Of a stretch of DNA of 64,000 bases, positions 1 through 13,643 are shown in pieces. The position numbers and the translations under genes are program-made. The stretch is from Allodiplogaster sudhausi (taxonomy: Eukaryota > Nematoda > Chromadorea > Rhabditida > Diplogasteridae): assembly GCA_945643635.1 (NCBI GenBank), contig CALZFC010000043.1:3407501-3471500 (forward strand), read 5' to 3'. Numbering within the stretch: position 1 is the first letter of the stretch; each line of letters opens with the position of its first letter. Under the pieces are notes generated by a model that was not told where the DNA came from, made no database searches, and worked only from the letters and a program-made list of their open reading frames with translations.

Positions 1-239
1 CATTTTACATTATTAACGCTGTTTTCTTTCTCATTCTCAATCAACATTTGTTTGATCCGATTTTTATGTTCGGAGAGTAAGCCACAGCAATCTCCAGAAA
101 CCTTGCGTGGCTCGGGCAACGTCTCGCGATTGAAGGAAGCAGCGACGTAGTACGGAATGTGCAGCTTGTTCGCGGTCACCTGAAGGGAATTCTGTTGTAT
201 AGCCTTGCATAGAGGAATATTATTATGGTAAGAAAGAGC

Positions 240-278
<39 letters not shown>

Positions 279-3200
279 GAATGAGAGAGTGCCTTGTCTG
301 TGAGCATCGTCCAGTTGGTGTCTCCTGCCGGATCGCGCTCGTCCACCACGACATAATAGCGGCTGCAATGTTCCGGACGACTGTTACGTGCAATGAAATA
401 AAAAGTACAATTCTGTTGAACAATGAATGGCAGTGAGTGCAACGCACGCGACGTTGTTCTCAGTGGCTGCCGGGTTCACGTCGATCTCCCAGAAGGTGCC
501 CGAGGCGCCAATGTTCTCTACAAAGTACGGCGGAGGCACGATGCAGCACGAGCGGCGCATCTGTGAGGATCATGACTGTATCGTTCTCTCAATACGGCTA
601 TTTCTATGAGATACCACAATTAATGCATATCGCACTTCAAGCAAGATCACATATAGGTATAATGCCTTCTGTTAGCTATAAATGCACACACTTCTTGGTT
701 CTCGTTGACCGTCGGCTTTCCAGAAGACTTCCAGTGATTCCAGTAGCCGTCAACCATTGCACGAACCTGATAAATGGAAGAATTCAAGGGATTGATAAAC
801 GTTTGTGAAACGGGACGGCTATTCAATATACATATATTCAATTCGTTCAAAGACAATTCCCTTGGAATACACTATAAAGATGCCTAGACCTGGAAGACAT
901 AATCGACGGGCTTGTTCGGGAGATTGAAGACCAGATAGCAGTGGCGGCCGCATCCGTCCTTCGGACAGAGCAGCTCCTGCAATCACAAGAACATGTACAT
1001 TCAGTGGAATGCTAAAAGTTATGATTTAAATGACTATATTCCATGTAGTCATAAATACTCTATAAGAATACCGCAACATCAACAGCATACATACCTTGCT
1101 CTCCCGTTCCTTCTCCTCCTGCCACGCAGCTCCGCGCTCGCCCAAACGAAGGTAGCGCACCTGGGAAACGATACTCTTAGTCATTGTTATTTTTTGTGTT
1201 CTCATTATCGTCTTTCAAGACTAAGGCTGGCCATCAACCTTGAACTATAGCCAGCCATTATTTGTAAGATAAATATTTTATCTCTTTTTTAAACAGTACT
1301 GAGCAATGATGTCAGAATTGAAAAGAAGAGTGACTTGGTAGTGCGTGGCGAGATTCTGCTCGACCGGTTCCCAGCTCATGGAGACGGCGAAGTCGGTCTT
1401 GTCGCACTGCTTGAGATTGCGCACCATGAACCAGCCGGGCGGCAGAGTCGCGTACGCGCCCCACGCGCTGCCGCTCTGCAATCATCTTGTTTTCAACAAT
1501 TCAAAACAGATCATGCGAGAGAAAAGTGAGGAGCTCTGCCTGCCTGATCCTTCGGTACGAGTGTGACATTGTAGACAGTGCTCGGGTGGAGGTCAGTGAT
1601 GGTGAAGCGAGTCGTCTTCGCATCCACGTCGTGCGACTTCACAACGTGCAGCCGCACGTGAGGGAACACCGACTTCAGCGACTTGGCCGAGAGCTGAAGA
1701 ACGAAGAAAGTTATTCAATAAATATTATATAACTAATGAATAATAAATAACATCATTATAACACGTGAGGGAGCAGGAGGACGAACCGTGTATCCACGAT
1801 GCGACCGTCCCCAGACGTCGTCCCACTCGACGGTGAGCGACGTGGGCGTTCGGTGCAAGAGTCGAAGGACGTGTCGCTCGCCCGGAGCAAGGGTCGAGTA
1901 GACGCCCCAGAGGATGTGGCCGTAGCCAGACGACGTGCCACCCTGACAAACAATTCAGATGTAGAAATAGATGAACTAAAAATAATAGATATTTAAATTA
2001 CTTATTTAATAATATAAGTGCTGAATGGTGTTAATGAACAACCTGAACGGTGATGTTGTACGCCGTTGCAGGAGTGAGACCGTCGAAGCGGATGGAGTTG
2101 CCAGGCACAGGAACTGTGTAGTTCTAGAGAAAAGGGAGAGGTCAATGAAAACACGGAAGACGTTAAATTTCATTATACTTAATTTATTGATTTTTTTTAA
2201 ACAAATTTAAAAGATACCTTGGGCGTTCCGGTGCGGCCGGTGCGGTGGTCGAAGGGCGCGATGGTGACCCGGTAGTGAGTGAGAAGCTCGCGCAGCTCGG
2301 GGTCGAAGATCTCAGGGGGCACCTGAGGAAGGAATGCATTCATTGTCACACTGGACTGAATAATGATAGAGGACAAAAATGTAATGCCAGGCGTTTCATT
2401 CGCACCCAGTCAACATGCAGCATGGTGTCGCTCTTCTCAATGAGATGCAGATCCGTCGGAGCCGGCAGCCAGTCAAGCAAGCCTTCGGCTAAAACAAGAA
2501 CCAAATTTTAAAACAGATTAAGATTTATATTGCTAGAAAGACTTAAAGCCATGAAATAGGCAATCTGATGGCGGGGAAAGATCAAACCAAAGTCGGTGGT
2601 CGAGAACATGTTCGAGATGAACCAGAGCTTGTTGCCTTCGGAGATGCCCTAAATAGATTACAAATGATCTAAGCAGGTCGTTCTAATATGAATTATGTGA
2701 ATGTCCTCGTACATGCACGGTGATGTTGTAGAGTGTGACGGGCTGGAGAGAGCGGAAGTGGTACTCGGTGACGGAGCCGGGCGTTCCGTGCTCCGCTGGC
2801 ATCTCGTCCAGCGAAGATGCCACGGAAATGTACAGCTGAACTTGACAAATGTAATTAAAAATCTAAATGGATTTAAGTGAACGCGTTTCGAGCCTCGTAA
2901 TTGTCGATCTTCTCTCCAATAATCGCAGGTGGCATCCATCGGACCTGAGCAAAATGTATGCATAGCGATAGTCCGCGGAATCTCGATCACATCACGATGT
3001 AAAATGCACTTATTAGTCAACGAAGTCGAAACAATAGATTATCTTGCCTTGAGATTGTCATGGCCAGCGGAGAGGAGTTTGAGAGAGCCGCCGATCGGTT
3101 CGTTCGATGGCTTGCGAGTAGTGGAGAAGTAGTCAGACGACCACTCGCCCCAGTTGCCCGATGTCGAACGGCCCTTCAAGTAGTTTGTTATATAAAAGGG

Positions 3201-6200
3201 CTTATATAAAATGTCACGCACCTGGGCAGCAAATCGGTAGGTTGTCGAATGGACGAGATTCTTGATGGTGGTGCAGACACTTTCGGGAGTAAGCATGTTC
3301 GACTTGTAGCCAGAGCAGGACAGGCCATCTCCGGAGATTTCCACCTGGAAGAGATCAGGTTTTTAAGAGCAAATTTATTAATTGTGCTTAGTTTATGAAC
3401 GACAGTTTTTAAAGACAGTAATTTGCTTGCCTCCGTCGGATTGGCGTCGTCTGCTCGCGGGCTGTAGCGGACGCGGTACGCAGTGACGATCGCCTTCTCT
3501 GGGTATGGCGGCAACCACGTAAGCTACAGAAATAAAGGCTTATTTTTTCATTCTAATAATTGATAAGAAAATAACTTGCATCGCATTCATAACAGAATGA
3601 ATAATATCTTAATAGTTCTAGAACGCCAAAGGACAAAAATGTTGAACCTGGATGGAGTCAACGGTGGTGTGAATGGCAGCCAGCTCTCGAGGAGGGCCGA
3701 GCTCTGAGCCAGTCGTGCGTATCTCGAGGGCATCCGACCACGGGCCCGGTCCCTCCGCAGTGTAAGCACGAACCTTTACACATGCACATGAATTTTATTC
3801 ATGTTTATTAATAAACGTTTTCTAGGGTTACGCCATTGCGGACTTTGTGTATTCTAATATATAAAAGTTCTGCAGTCTTCAATGAAATATAAGATCGCCT
3901 TGATTGAGTAGAGCGAGCCAGGTTGGAGGTTGTCGATGAGGGCAGTTGGACGAGGAGTCACTCCTTCACGAGTACCCTGAAGTGGAGGTGGTGAGTCATA
4001 CAGGGAGAGGAGAGAAATGGAAAGAGAGGGAGAGGAGAGAGAAGAGGGATGGGAAAAACACGGCTTGCCTCGTTCCACTCGTCGAGGCCAGACAGTTCGA
4101 ACTCGTACTGCGTGATGTTGCCGTTCTGCAGCGCGCACTCTGGCGGCTCCCACTTGAAGCCGAGCTCCTTGTCCTTGAAATAGGAATGAATTGCTCTCTC
4201 ATTTACAGTAACCCATCTCTGAGATGGCAATGGAACGAACCCTCCGAATGGTGGACTGCAGATTGAGTGGTGGCCCGGTGGGGACGTCGTTGGGCGTCGT
4301 CAGCAGCCGCACGGTCTTCGCAGCAACGATCGAAGACGGAAGTGACGGCGGCCGACGGGGAGTCACAGTTATCTAGGACATTTCAGTTGAAGTACAGTAC
4401 ATGGTTAACTAAAGAAGAAAGATGCCTCGTAGACGGAGCCCGGCTTGAGATCCGTGAGAAGATGCTCCTTCTCCTGCACGTTGAGAATGGTGATGGGCTC
4501 TTGGAAGCCAGTCGCTGCCTGCAATGAAACACATTCAAACTACTCTTTTCTCTTTCTCTTTCTCTCTCTTATCCCTCGTTCTCTCTTTATCTTACTCTCT
4601 CTTTGACCTCGCTGCATCCGCCAAGAGTTTTCAGTCGATAGCTGATGTCGACGCCGTAGTTCCACTTGAGAGACTTGTCGCTGACGTCCCAGATGACGAG
4701 GGCTGATGTCGGTCCCTTCGGCTCCACCTTCAGAGAACAAATTTATACATTTATGCAGTAACTTTTTTTTAAATATAAATGTTATCAGTCAAGATAATTG
4801 TGAATCATGAAATATAGCTAATCGTCGACCTGAACGAAGAGCTCGCCCGGCAGACTCATCGTAGTCAAAGTGACGCGGTCGCTCCACCTTTAATTAGAAA
4901 ATGTTTTTAGAATTCTTTATATGAAAAACAATCGGGCCAAGGAAATGCCTTATTGTTCCACGTTTGTTGTTTTTTTAATCGATAGAAGGAAATCAAGAGT
5001 TGCTTTGGCTGGTCAGCTCACCGACTGTGCTGCGGTTGCTTGCCCTCTTCGACAGTCTGCGTGCGCATCTTGATCTCCCATTTCGTGCCTAAGCATGTTT
5101 CACCTGTCATTTAGGTCCTCTCGATCCCAAGAGTAACTCTCTCTTTCTCTCTCTCACTCTCTCTCTTTCTCTCTCCCCCTCTCTGACCGGGCAGCGTATC
5201 AAGAATCATTTCATTGTTTGCATCGGTCGGCACGACAATCTGTCCACGGCTCGTGGTGTTAACGTAGTCGATCACGAACTCCACGTCGTTGCACTTCCAA
5301 GTTTCCTGAACGGAAAAAAATGGAATACCGCTGGCAATGTGCTAAATCCAAAAGTGAACGGTAATTGAAAACGTCGTGAACCTCTGCAGGCGGATCCCAC
5401 GAGATCTTCACGCGATCAAAGTCCATCGACTCCATTTTGATGTTGCTTGGAGGCTCCTCTGGTTCTGGAGAAAACAATTATCATTTCTCGCAATGAGCTA
5501 TGTACTTTATTTAGCTGGGGGTATTAAATAAATGATTTATTAAATAACTACAAACTTCCACATGACGTCATCGCTTTGAGCTCCGGTCCGGGAGCACCGC
5601 GCTTGTCGTTGGCACCCACGACTCGGATGCGGAAGAAGTACTCCGTCGCCGTCTCCAGACCGCGTACCTTGAGAAAGAGAGATGGAGAGAGAGAGAGAAA
5701 GAGAGTGAGAGATAGACCGAAGGGGCCGAGAGGGAGAAAGACAGTGAGAGACTGAGAAAGCAGAGAGAGAGAGAAAGGGAGAGAGATAGAGAGAGAGAGA
5801 GTGGCTGAACCTGTGTCTTGTACGTGTTCATCTGCGCCTTGTGTCGAATGACGCCAGCGTCATGCTCTGCCCAGTCGCCGTCGCTGTCGGCCGCCTTGTA
5901 CTCTAGCACGTAGCCAACCTGGTAAGAATGAGTCAGTCAATAGATCCATTGCTTGTGATTCCTTGAAAGGCCAAAGAATACTCACCACATGCTGGCTGAG
6001 CTCGGTGGGCAGTCCTTCCCAGCCGAGTGTAATGGCTGTCGGGCGTGCCTCGAGAACGTACAACTCACGCTCCAGCACAGGAATATCTGGAAAATTCTTC
6101 GTCTTCTTAAGCTGTTATAAAATTTACACAATTGATTGCACATTAAATACTCATTTTTTATTTTAAAAAAGATTGATTTTGAGAAAGAAAAAAATCTCGT

Positions 6201-9200
6201 CCGTACTCTGCTGCTGAGTGCGTGCATCAAGAGACTCGCTCCACTCGGACCACGCGCCTCCCTCGGTGTGTGCTGCCACCTGAAGAGCAGTAAATGTTAC
6301 ATTTTGAAATGAAGTCTTTTCTTTTTACAGTGATAATGGCAAAATCGGCAACCTCACTGTATACAAAACATCTCTACTCGACCTGCATGGTGTAGAGTTG
6401 CTCAGGCTCGAGATTTGTAACGCGGAAGCAGAGGCGGTCTCTCTTGGAGGAGTCGGAACACTCCAGACGAGCCGTCTCCACACGCACTTCTTTGTAGTTC
6501 AGCTGAGAACAAGATGAGACGTAGTATGGGGGGAGAGAGAAAGTGGGAAAGCAGAGAGAAAGAGAGAGAGGGAGAGCGACAGAGAGAGAATGGCAAGAGA
6601 GAACAAAAAGGAGGGAGGAGATTAGAGACATAACTCTACGAACCTGCTCAGATTTGGTGTGTCGAATACGGTAGGAGTCGATGATGCCGTGAGGAGGAGT
6701 CGGAGGCAGCCAAGAGATCTCGATTGCGTGAGGGAAGGTGGCCTCTTCACGAAGGTCGGTGGGCAGGCCAGGAGCTGGACAACGAGTGGGAGAGAGGATG
6801 GGGAGATAAGAGACGGATGAAAAGAATGAGAGCGAGAAAGAGCAGCCATTTAGAGAAGACACTGACCAGCCGGCTGAGTAGTGAACTCGAGCCACTCGCT
6901 GAATGGCCCGTCACCTTGCGAGTTGGATGCCCGGACACGGACGCGGTAACGAGTGAAGGGCACGAGGCTATCGAATGTCACGCGCTCCGCGCTGAAAATA
7001 GGCCCGGAGGAATGACTCACATTGTAGGAGAAGAGGAACGATGCAATTCTAATGTAGGGAAAGAACGCAGAGAACGGAGGAGAACGAACCGAGAAGTGTC
7101 GGTGCGATTCTCGCTCCAGGCGTCGAGAGTCTCCAGTTCGTACTCGTAGCCGGTGATCTTGCCGTTCCGCTACAAGTTCGAATGGTGCTTGCCAAGAATG
7201 GAAAGATAGACAACTGACCTTCTCGCACTCGGGTGGCTGCCACGTGACATCGGCACGAGTGCCCGTCACTGAACCGACGCGCACGTTCATGGGCTCGCCA
7301 GTTGGAACTGCAGGGAATTACTTCTTCTTATCTTTATAGAATGCATTCTGCATGTGGGAGGAGAAAAGGTGGTGGCTTCATTCCATTCAACATAGGAAAA
7401 CATCTTTTTCGCAGACGCTCATCCTTTTTTGCTGTTGTTTAGAATGTGCAAAAGGAGAGGTATGTAACAGAGGAAATACGTACACTTGGGAAACGACATC
7501 GGTTGGGTTGAGTAAAAAAAAACCACAACAAAATTGAGAGGGAAGGAGTGGACAAAGGAGAATAAAATGATTTCATACACATACATACATATGTATGTAT
7601 ATATGAACATTTAATTTTGTACATACATATATGTATATGTACTTGTTCAGAAACTAACCGAACATGATGCTTTCACCCTTTGGTTCTGAATTTGAAATCT
7701 TGTTTCTTTATAAATAGTTAACGCAAAGTGCTTTAGTTACACCATAAAATTAATTATAAAAGCAATAAAGATATGTATATGAAAGATGGGAAAAGTTAGA
7801 AAGAGTAAACAACGGACCGGCTTCCTCGGTGGTGACGGTGATGATCTCGGAGCGTATGCCGGCCATGGAAGTGTGAGCAATCACGTGGATCTCATACGTC
7901 GCATCGGGAAGGAGATCGTCCAGTTTCTGACGAGTGGGAAGGCCTTATTTTAAGACTTATACTTAAAATTAAATATAAAAAAAATTATACTGACGATTTC
8001 GCGGTCTCGCACGTGCTTCTGCATCGGTGTTCCGGTTCGGGGGCCGCATTCGCCAAGACTCTTAATTATTGGAGATATTGGAAAAAAGAGAAATGAATGT
8101 AAGTACAGCGAAGATGGATGCGAACTATTCTATAAGTGAATACACTTAAAATGACAATACTCACTTTGAGGTTGTAGACAACAGTGTAGCCAGTGATGAC
8201 GCCGTTCGGCTCCTCAGGCGGCTGCCACGAAGCCACGACTGTGGTCGGACCCTGAATCAGGGAGGCGGACGTCCATTAACCCTCTTCATACATGCATATT
8301 TATCTGTTTTCTCTCTTTCCCTCTCCAAGTCTCTCTCTTCTTCTCTCTCACTCTTTACATCTCTCTCTCTCTGTCTATGTCTCTCTCTCTCTCTCTCTCT
8401 CTCCTTCTCTGACCTCAGGCCTGGCAACCAGTCCAGTGACTGGTCCAGGTGCGCCTTCTGCCGTGGTGAGTTGCAGTTCATTGCTCCAGGGGGACGCGCC
8501 GACATCGTTCTCCGTTCGAATGCGCGCCGTCCACTTTGTATTCGGTGTCGACTCGAAGATGTGCTCGACGGCCGAGCTAGAAAATCGAATATTTTAAAAA
8601 AATAAGATTTAGGTCTCTAACATAATAAAACGTTACGATGTTATAGACATTAAGTGCAAATAGTGTTTAAATAAGAAACCTCGGCAACGGCAACTCCTTG
8701 CGTGCCCCGCCGCCACTCGTGAACTCAATCTTGTAGCGAATGGACGAACAGCGCCAAGACGACTGCGGAGGGGCTTGCCATGTCAGGCGAACCTGGACAG
8801 GGATGGCCATTTTGATTAGTCAGTACGCCACTTTCATTTCGGCAATTTTTTGAGGAAGATATAGAGCAATCATTGTTTTCTGACCTGTCCATGGTTAGGC
8901 GAGTTGAGATTGACGTTGGCAGGCGGGGAAGTCGGAGCAGCGCAGCCGGTGCGAGCCTGTGCTTCGGGAGAAGGGCCCGAGGTTCGGTCGGAGCGGTCGA
9001 ACACCTTGATGCGCACGAAGTACAGCGTGTCCGAGTCCAGGCCTCAACATAAATATGCTCTACGTTTCCACACACAATTCCCTAACCATAAGAATATAAA
9101 TTGACGGCGATTGATAAAATATTTGCAAACACATGTGCATCTATTATTCTCACACATTTCAAAGAATATTAGAAAAAAACCTGTCAGCTTCTTCATGTAG

Positions 9201-12200
9201 GTCCGCTTCGCTGCATCATGCGGGGTGATGCCGCCAATCTCTTGCCATGTGCCACGCTCACTGTTACGGATCTCGATGAGATAACCCTGGAGAGTATAGG
9301 TTGCGGTCGTAAGAGCACACCAAAAACCTTGAAACTCGATTGCTTGCTTTGGGTCATTGTCTTGCAATTTTGATTTGAATTCATACACTGAATGAATTCA
9401 ATAAGCACGTAATAGGATGTGAAATTGCCTGCAGTTTCACTAATGAGCAGTGAGCTACAGAGATGATAAAGAAATTAAATTAGCGAAGTCTTAAGCCTTG
9501 CAACGAGCCTTGATGCGGTTGCGTGCGTCAACGACGGCATTCCACTGGACATCGAGTGCAGTGGCGCCGTCCGGAGTCACGACTGGCGCAGCGAACACGA
9601 TTGGCACCTGAACGCAGCGTGATCTTATAATTATGCTTAAGAAATGATGTACGAAATAAGACAAAAGCTTAACTAAAGGCATGAGAACCAACAGAATTTG
9701 TGTAGGCCCCAATGATCCATTTTGAAAATTAGAGTGATTTTTTTTTGCAAGTACAAAGGTCTGAATCTTTCCGACCAAATGTTCATAATTTTAATCAGTC
9801 AGATGAAGGCCTAACGTATAAAAAATAACGAGCCTTGAAGAAATCAGTGGAGTATCTCGTCCAGATCTCGGGGCCAAATCCTCGTTTCGTGCCAGCGGCG
9901 ATGCTGATGTTGTAGCTCGTCTCTGGCTGCAAGTTGTCGAAGAGATGCTGCAGAGTCGGGTGGTCCACGAGATGAGTTCTCTTCTTGTCGTTGATGTCGT
10001 CGAGGGAAACAATCGAAACGCGGTATTGCGTGATCAGACCCTGAGCGGAACAAAAGCACATGTATCCACTAGTTAAGACGAATCATTGGGAAATAGTGTT
10101 TTGTTTTCTCGTAGAATTCGGGAGAACAAGCACTTGGGGATCTAGAGGAGGCAGCCATCGGATGTGGAGGGAGTGGTCGGTACGTTCGATGAGTTCGATG
10201 GCTCGAGGCGCGTCCGGCAGCACCTGTGGGAAATGGCTATTTATACTTTATCAGATATTACGTCTATCAATGTCTCAAACAATTGTCTATTTTTTTTACA
10301 ACATACAATGCCATCTTTGTCATGTGCTGAAATAACAAAACTGTCATAAAATTACCAACCTGCAAGGTGTTGGCGATAACCATGCTGCTCCATGGACCGT
10401 ACGAGCGGTCTTCTATCTTCGTTGACACCTGCAAGAATCAATGAAATATCGAGTGATAGAACCAAAGAATGCTTTGAAGACACGCTAGAGACTGTTTCGA
10501 GTGAATGTGGCGCCGACCTGAACACGGTATTGCTGGCCCGGCTCGAGATTCGTGACATTGTAGCAGAAGCGAGGAGACTCTCCCGGGCATGCGATTATTG
10601 GATCCCTGATTCCCTTCTCCACCTGCAGAAAGGAAGATCTCCTTAATTAGGGCTTGACGAATTTAACATGAGTATTTATTCTTCACAGCTTTAACCCTTT
10701 TTCCACATTTCACAAAATTCCTTTTCCCCCTAACCTCATTCCATCCGTCAGTGCCAAGCAGCTGGTAGCGCAGTTTGTAGTGCGAGTGAGGACCGTATGG
10801 CGGGTAGGGCGGCAGCCAGGAGACCATGAAAAAGTCAGTGCCTTCTTGCGCGACGACCAGGTCCTGCACCGAAGAGAAGTGTACGGTAAAAGCAGAAAAA
10901 GTATATCATTACGGCTAATATTTTCACCACTAATATACAAGCGTAATATCAAGGTTGAACTCTTGGCCGCACCTGAGGCGGAAGAGGCGCGTCGGCGGGC
11001 GCGGTGCGGACGTCGAGGTTCTCGGTGTTCGGGCCACCACCGATCGAGTTGTACGCCTTCACGCGCAACACGTACCTCAAAAGACATTTCTGTTGCCCAA
11101 GCTAATAAGTACGGAGAGATATAACTGATAAATGCCTATACTAGATAATTGTTAGATCTGTGTCAAACGGACTTCGTGTACGGCGTGAGGCCATCGATGG
11201 TGATGCGCGTCTCGGAGGTGTTCGCGATCTGACGCTCCAGCTTCGCCCAGTCGTCCTGGCCGACGATCTCGTATCTGATGAGAGAGAGAGAAAGATAGAG
11301 AGAAAGAGAAGAGAAAGAGAGAGAAAGAGAAAGAGAGAGAGAGAGAGAGAAGAAAGGGTATGGAGAGGAAGGAGAGCAGAGAGAGATGGAGAGTAAAGGT
11401 GCGCACTCGTAGTTGACAATGTGTCCGTGTCGCTGCGAGCACTCGACTGGCTCCCACTCGAAGGAGAGCGACCGCTCGAGGGCGTAGGCCATCTGCAGAT
11501 TGATGGGCGGTGCAGAGGGCGGCTGCTGCTCTGTCGACACCTGAGACAGCGAGATGATATTACAAATGCAACATGAAGATTTGTACATATGTACATACAT
11601 ACATAGAAGTAAATACGTTGAAAAAATTTAGTTAAATGTAAGCACACTCGCCTCTTTAGTTTCCTCGGGTCCGAGTTCGGTTGTTCGAGCTCGGACTTTG
11701 ACCTGAAAGTATTACTCATATTAAGTACGTATGTACATACATACATATGTAGAACGGTATGGAATTTTATAGGCACGCTAGTAAGGAAATTGAACATACC
11801 TCATAAAGGGAATACGGCAGAAGGCCTGTGAGGGTGTAGTCGTGGTCTTTGTGGTTGTATACTGTAACGAAGTCGCGAGAGACATCTCGAGGCTCTTCTT
11901 CTGGGCAAGCGAGACGATGCTTCAGTCTGCGAATGAGAGATGCTGGTAAAGAGAGAGACAGAGAGAGGGAAAGAAGATAGAGAAGAGAGCAGAGAATGGT
12001 TAGAGCATTGCTTGCCTGTAAGAGATGTCGTATCCAACGATGGATCCGCGTTGCTCGACCGGCGGCAGCCATTGAACACGCACCTTTAGGATAATTAGTG
12101 TTCTCTTACTGTTAGAATTTTTCTGAATGACATAGAATTCAATGAAATTATTAAAGAGCAAATTCGAATAATAAAATGGAAGGTTGAATGAAGAATACAG

Positions 12201-13592
12201 CCTGAACCTCGTTCGGGCCGAGCGCCTTGACTCGAAGGTCGCGGACTGCGCCAGGAGAGCCTTGCCGAGTGGTGATGGAGTAGTCGGGCGACCACGGCGA
12301 CTGACCCATCTGGTTAGTCGCGCGCAGTTTGATCACCTGTACAATATTAATTGATGAATCAATTTTATATATACTTTGTAATCTTTTAAACACGAAGTTT
12401 TGCTTTTCTAGCGTTTCACATTAGCAGGTATAAACTACCGTACCCATCGCTGGTTCGGCTCGGCCGGGAAGGTGTACTCCGTGACGTCTCCAGGAACAGG
12501 CACGACTTTCTCAGGTCCATTGCCCACCTGAGAACCAGAATCGAATAAATATTTCATAATTGTTTTTCGGCCTCCAATCGGGTCGAATTCAAAGCAAATC
12601 CGATTCAAAAGAGTATTAATGAACCTTGTAGGCGATCTCGACATTGAGCTGGTCGCACTGCCAAGTGTCCTTGGCTGGCCGAGCCCACGTCACGCGCACT
12701 TCCGAGATCGACGGCGAGTCGACGCTAGAAATAATAGAAATAAATTCATCAAAAACATACTTGGAAATATGTAATTAAATTAATTAAGAAATGGAAAATT
12801 AAGATAAGAAAAAGGCCGCCTACCGAACGCCCTGCGGCGGCGAAGTTGGCGGCGAGCACTTCGTTCGGGCGCGCACTTCCGGAGACGGCGCCGACTGCTC
12901 ATTGCGCAGAGACATCACGCGGTAACGGAGATCCACCACCGAGTTCGTGGGCAGCTGGAGAGGAAGGAATGAGACATTGCAAGAAGATGAAGAGAGAAAG
13001 GAAGAGGAAGGCTCGAACTCCATCGACGACAGCCGTGTACGTTCTCTGTCCTGGCCTGGCCGGGACACGTCGGGCGTGTGCCTGCCATGCGCCGCCGTCC
13101 AGGCGGTACTCCACGACGAATGAGCCGACCTCGCGATGTGCATATTCCCATTCAATCGTCACAGAGCTGTAGTCAACAAATGCATATACATAGGATTCAA
13201 ATTGTAAATAAAAATACGCCTTTTTAACCGCAAAAAAGATTAAATGATGTTGAACTGTTTAAAAGTAATTGTTGACAGACTTTGCCTGCTCGGCGATGAC
13301 ACGCGGCGCGCCCTGCGGAGCCACGAGCGCGAGAGCGTCCGTCGCTACGACGATCGAGGTGCCCTGCAATTTTTTCACGTTTTTATTTTCTAAAAATACA
13401 TTTTGTTTACTCTTGTAATTTGATTCTTGGGATCCTCAACCGTACCTGGCATGTCTCGCGATCAGTAACTGCTTGGACAGTGACGTTGTACTGAGTAGAG
13501 GGAGACAGATTGTCGATGCGGTACTGGTACGTGGAACGGTCGACAGCGAAGGACTGCGGGCGGGAAGAACCATCCTGGAGTGGAGGGGAGTT

Positions 13593-13643
<51 letters not shown>

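Larger units (their letters stand above)
1..8930 (-). other. let-805: Membrane-proximal FN3 repeats of the myotactin-like gene, running off the left edge
   Basis: Repeats continue with VRLTWQAPP (8.78 kb), VVASWQPPEE (8.24 kb), ADVTWQPPE (7.25 kb), IEISWLPPTP (6.71 kb), ITLGWEGLP (6.02 kb), VKISWDPPAE (5.41 kb), SALVIWD (4.70 kb), LGFKWEPPE (4.16 kb), LTWLPPYPE (3.52 kb), VRWMPPA (2.94 kb), MLHVDW (2.42 kb), LTVEWDDV (1.83 kb) and VSMSWEPV (1.40 kb). The last visible exons read YYVVVDERDPAGDTNW (about 300-365) and KLHIPYYVAASFNRETLPEP (about 100-180). A YxVVV-type strand followed by an extended stretch resembles the region just outside the membrane in receptor-type FN3 proteins. The frame stays open to base 1. 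Confidence 0.65.
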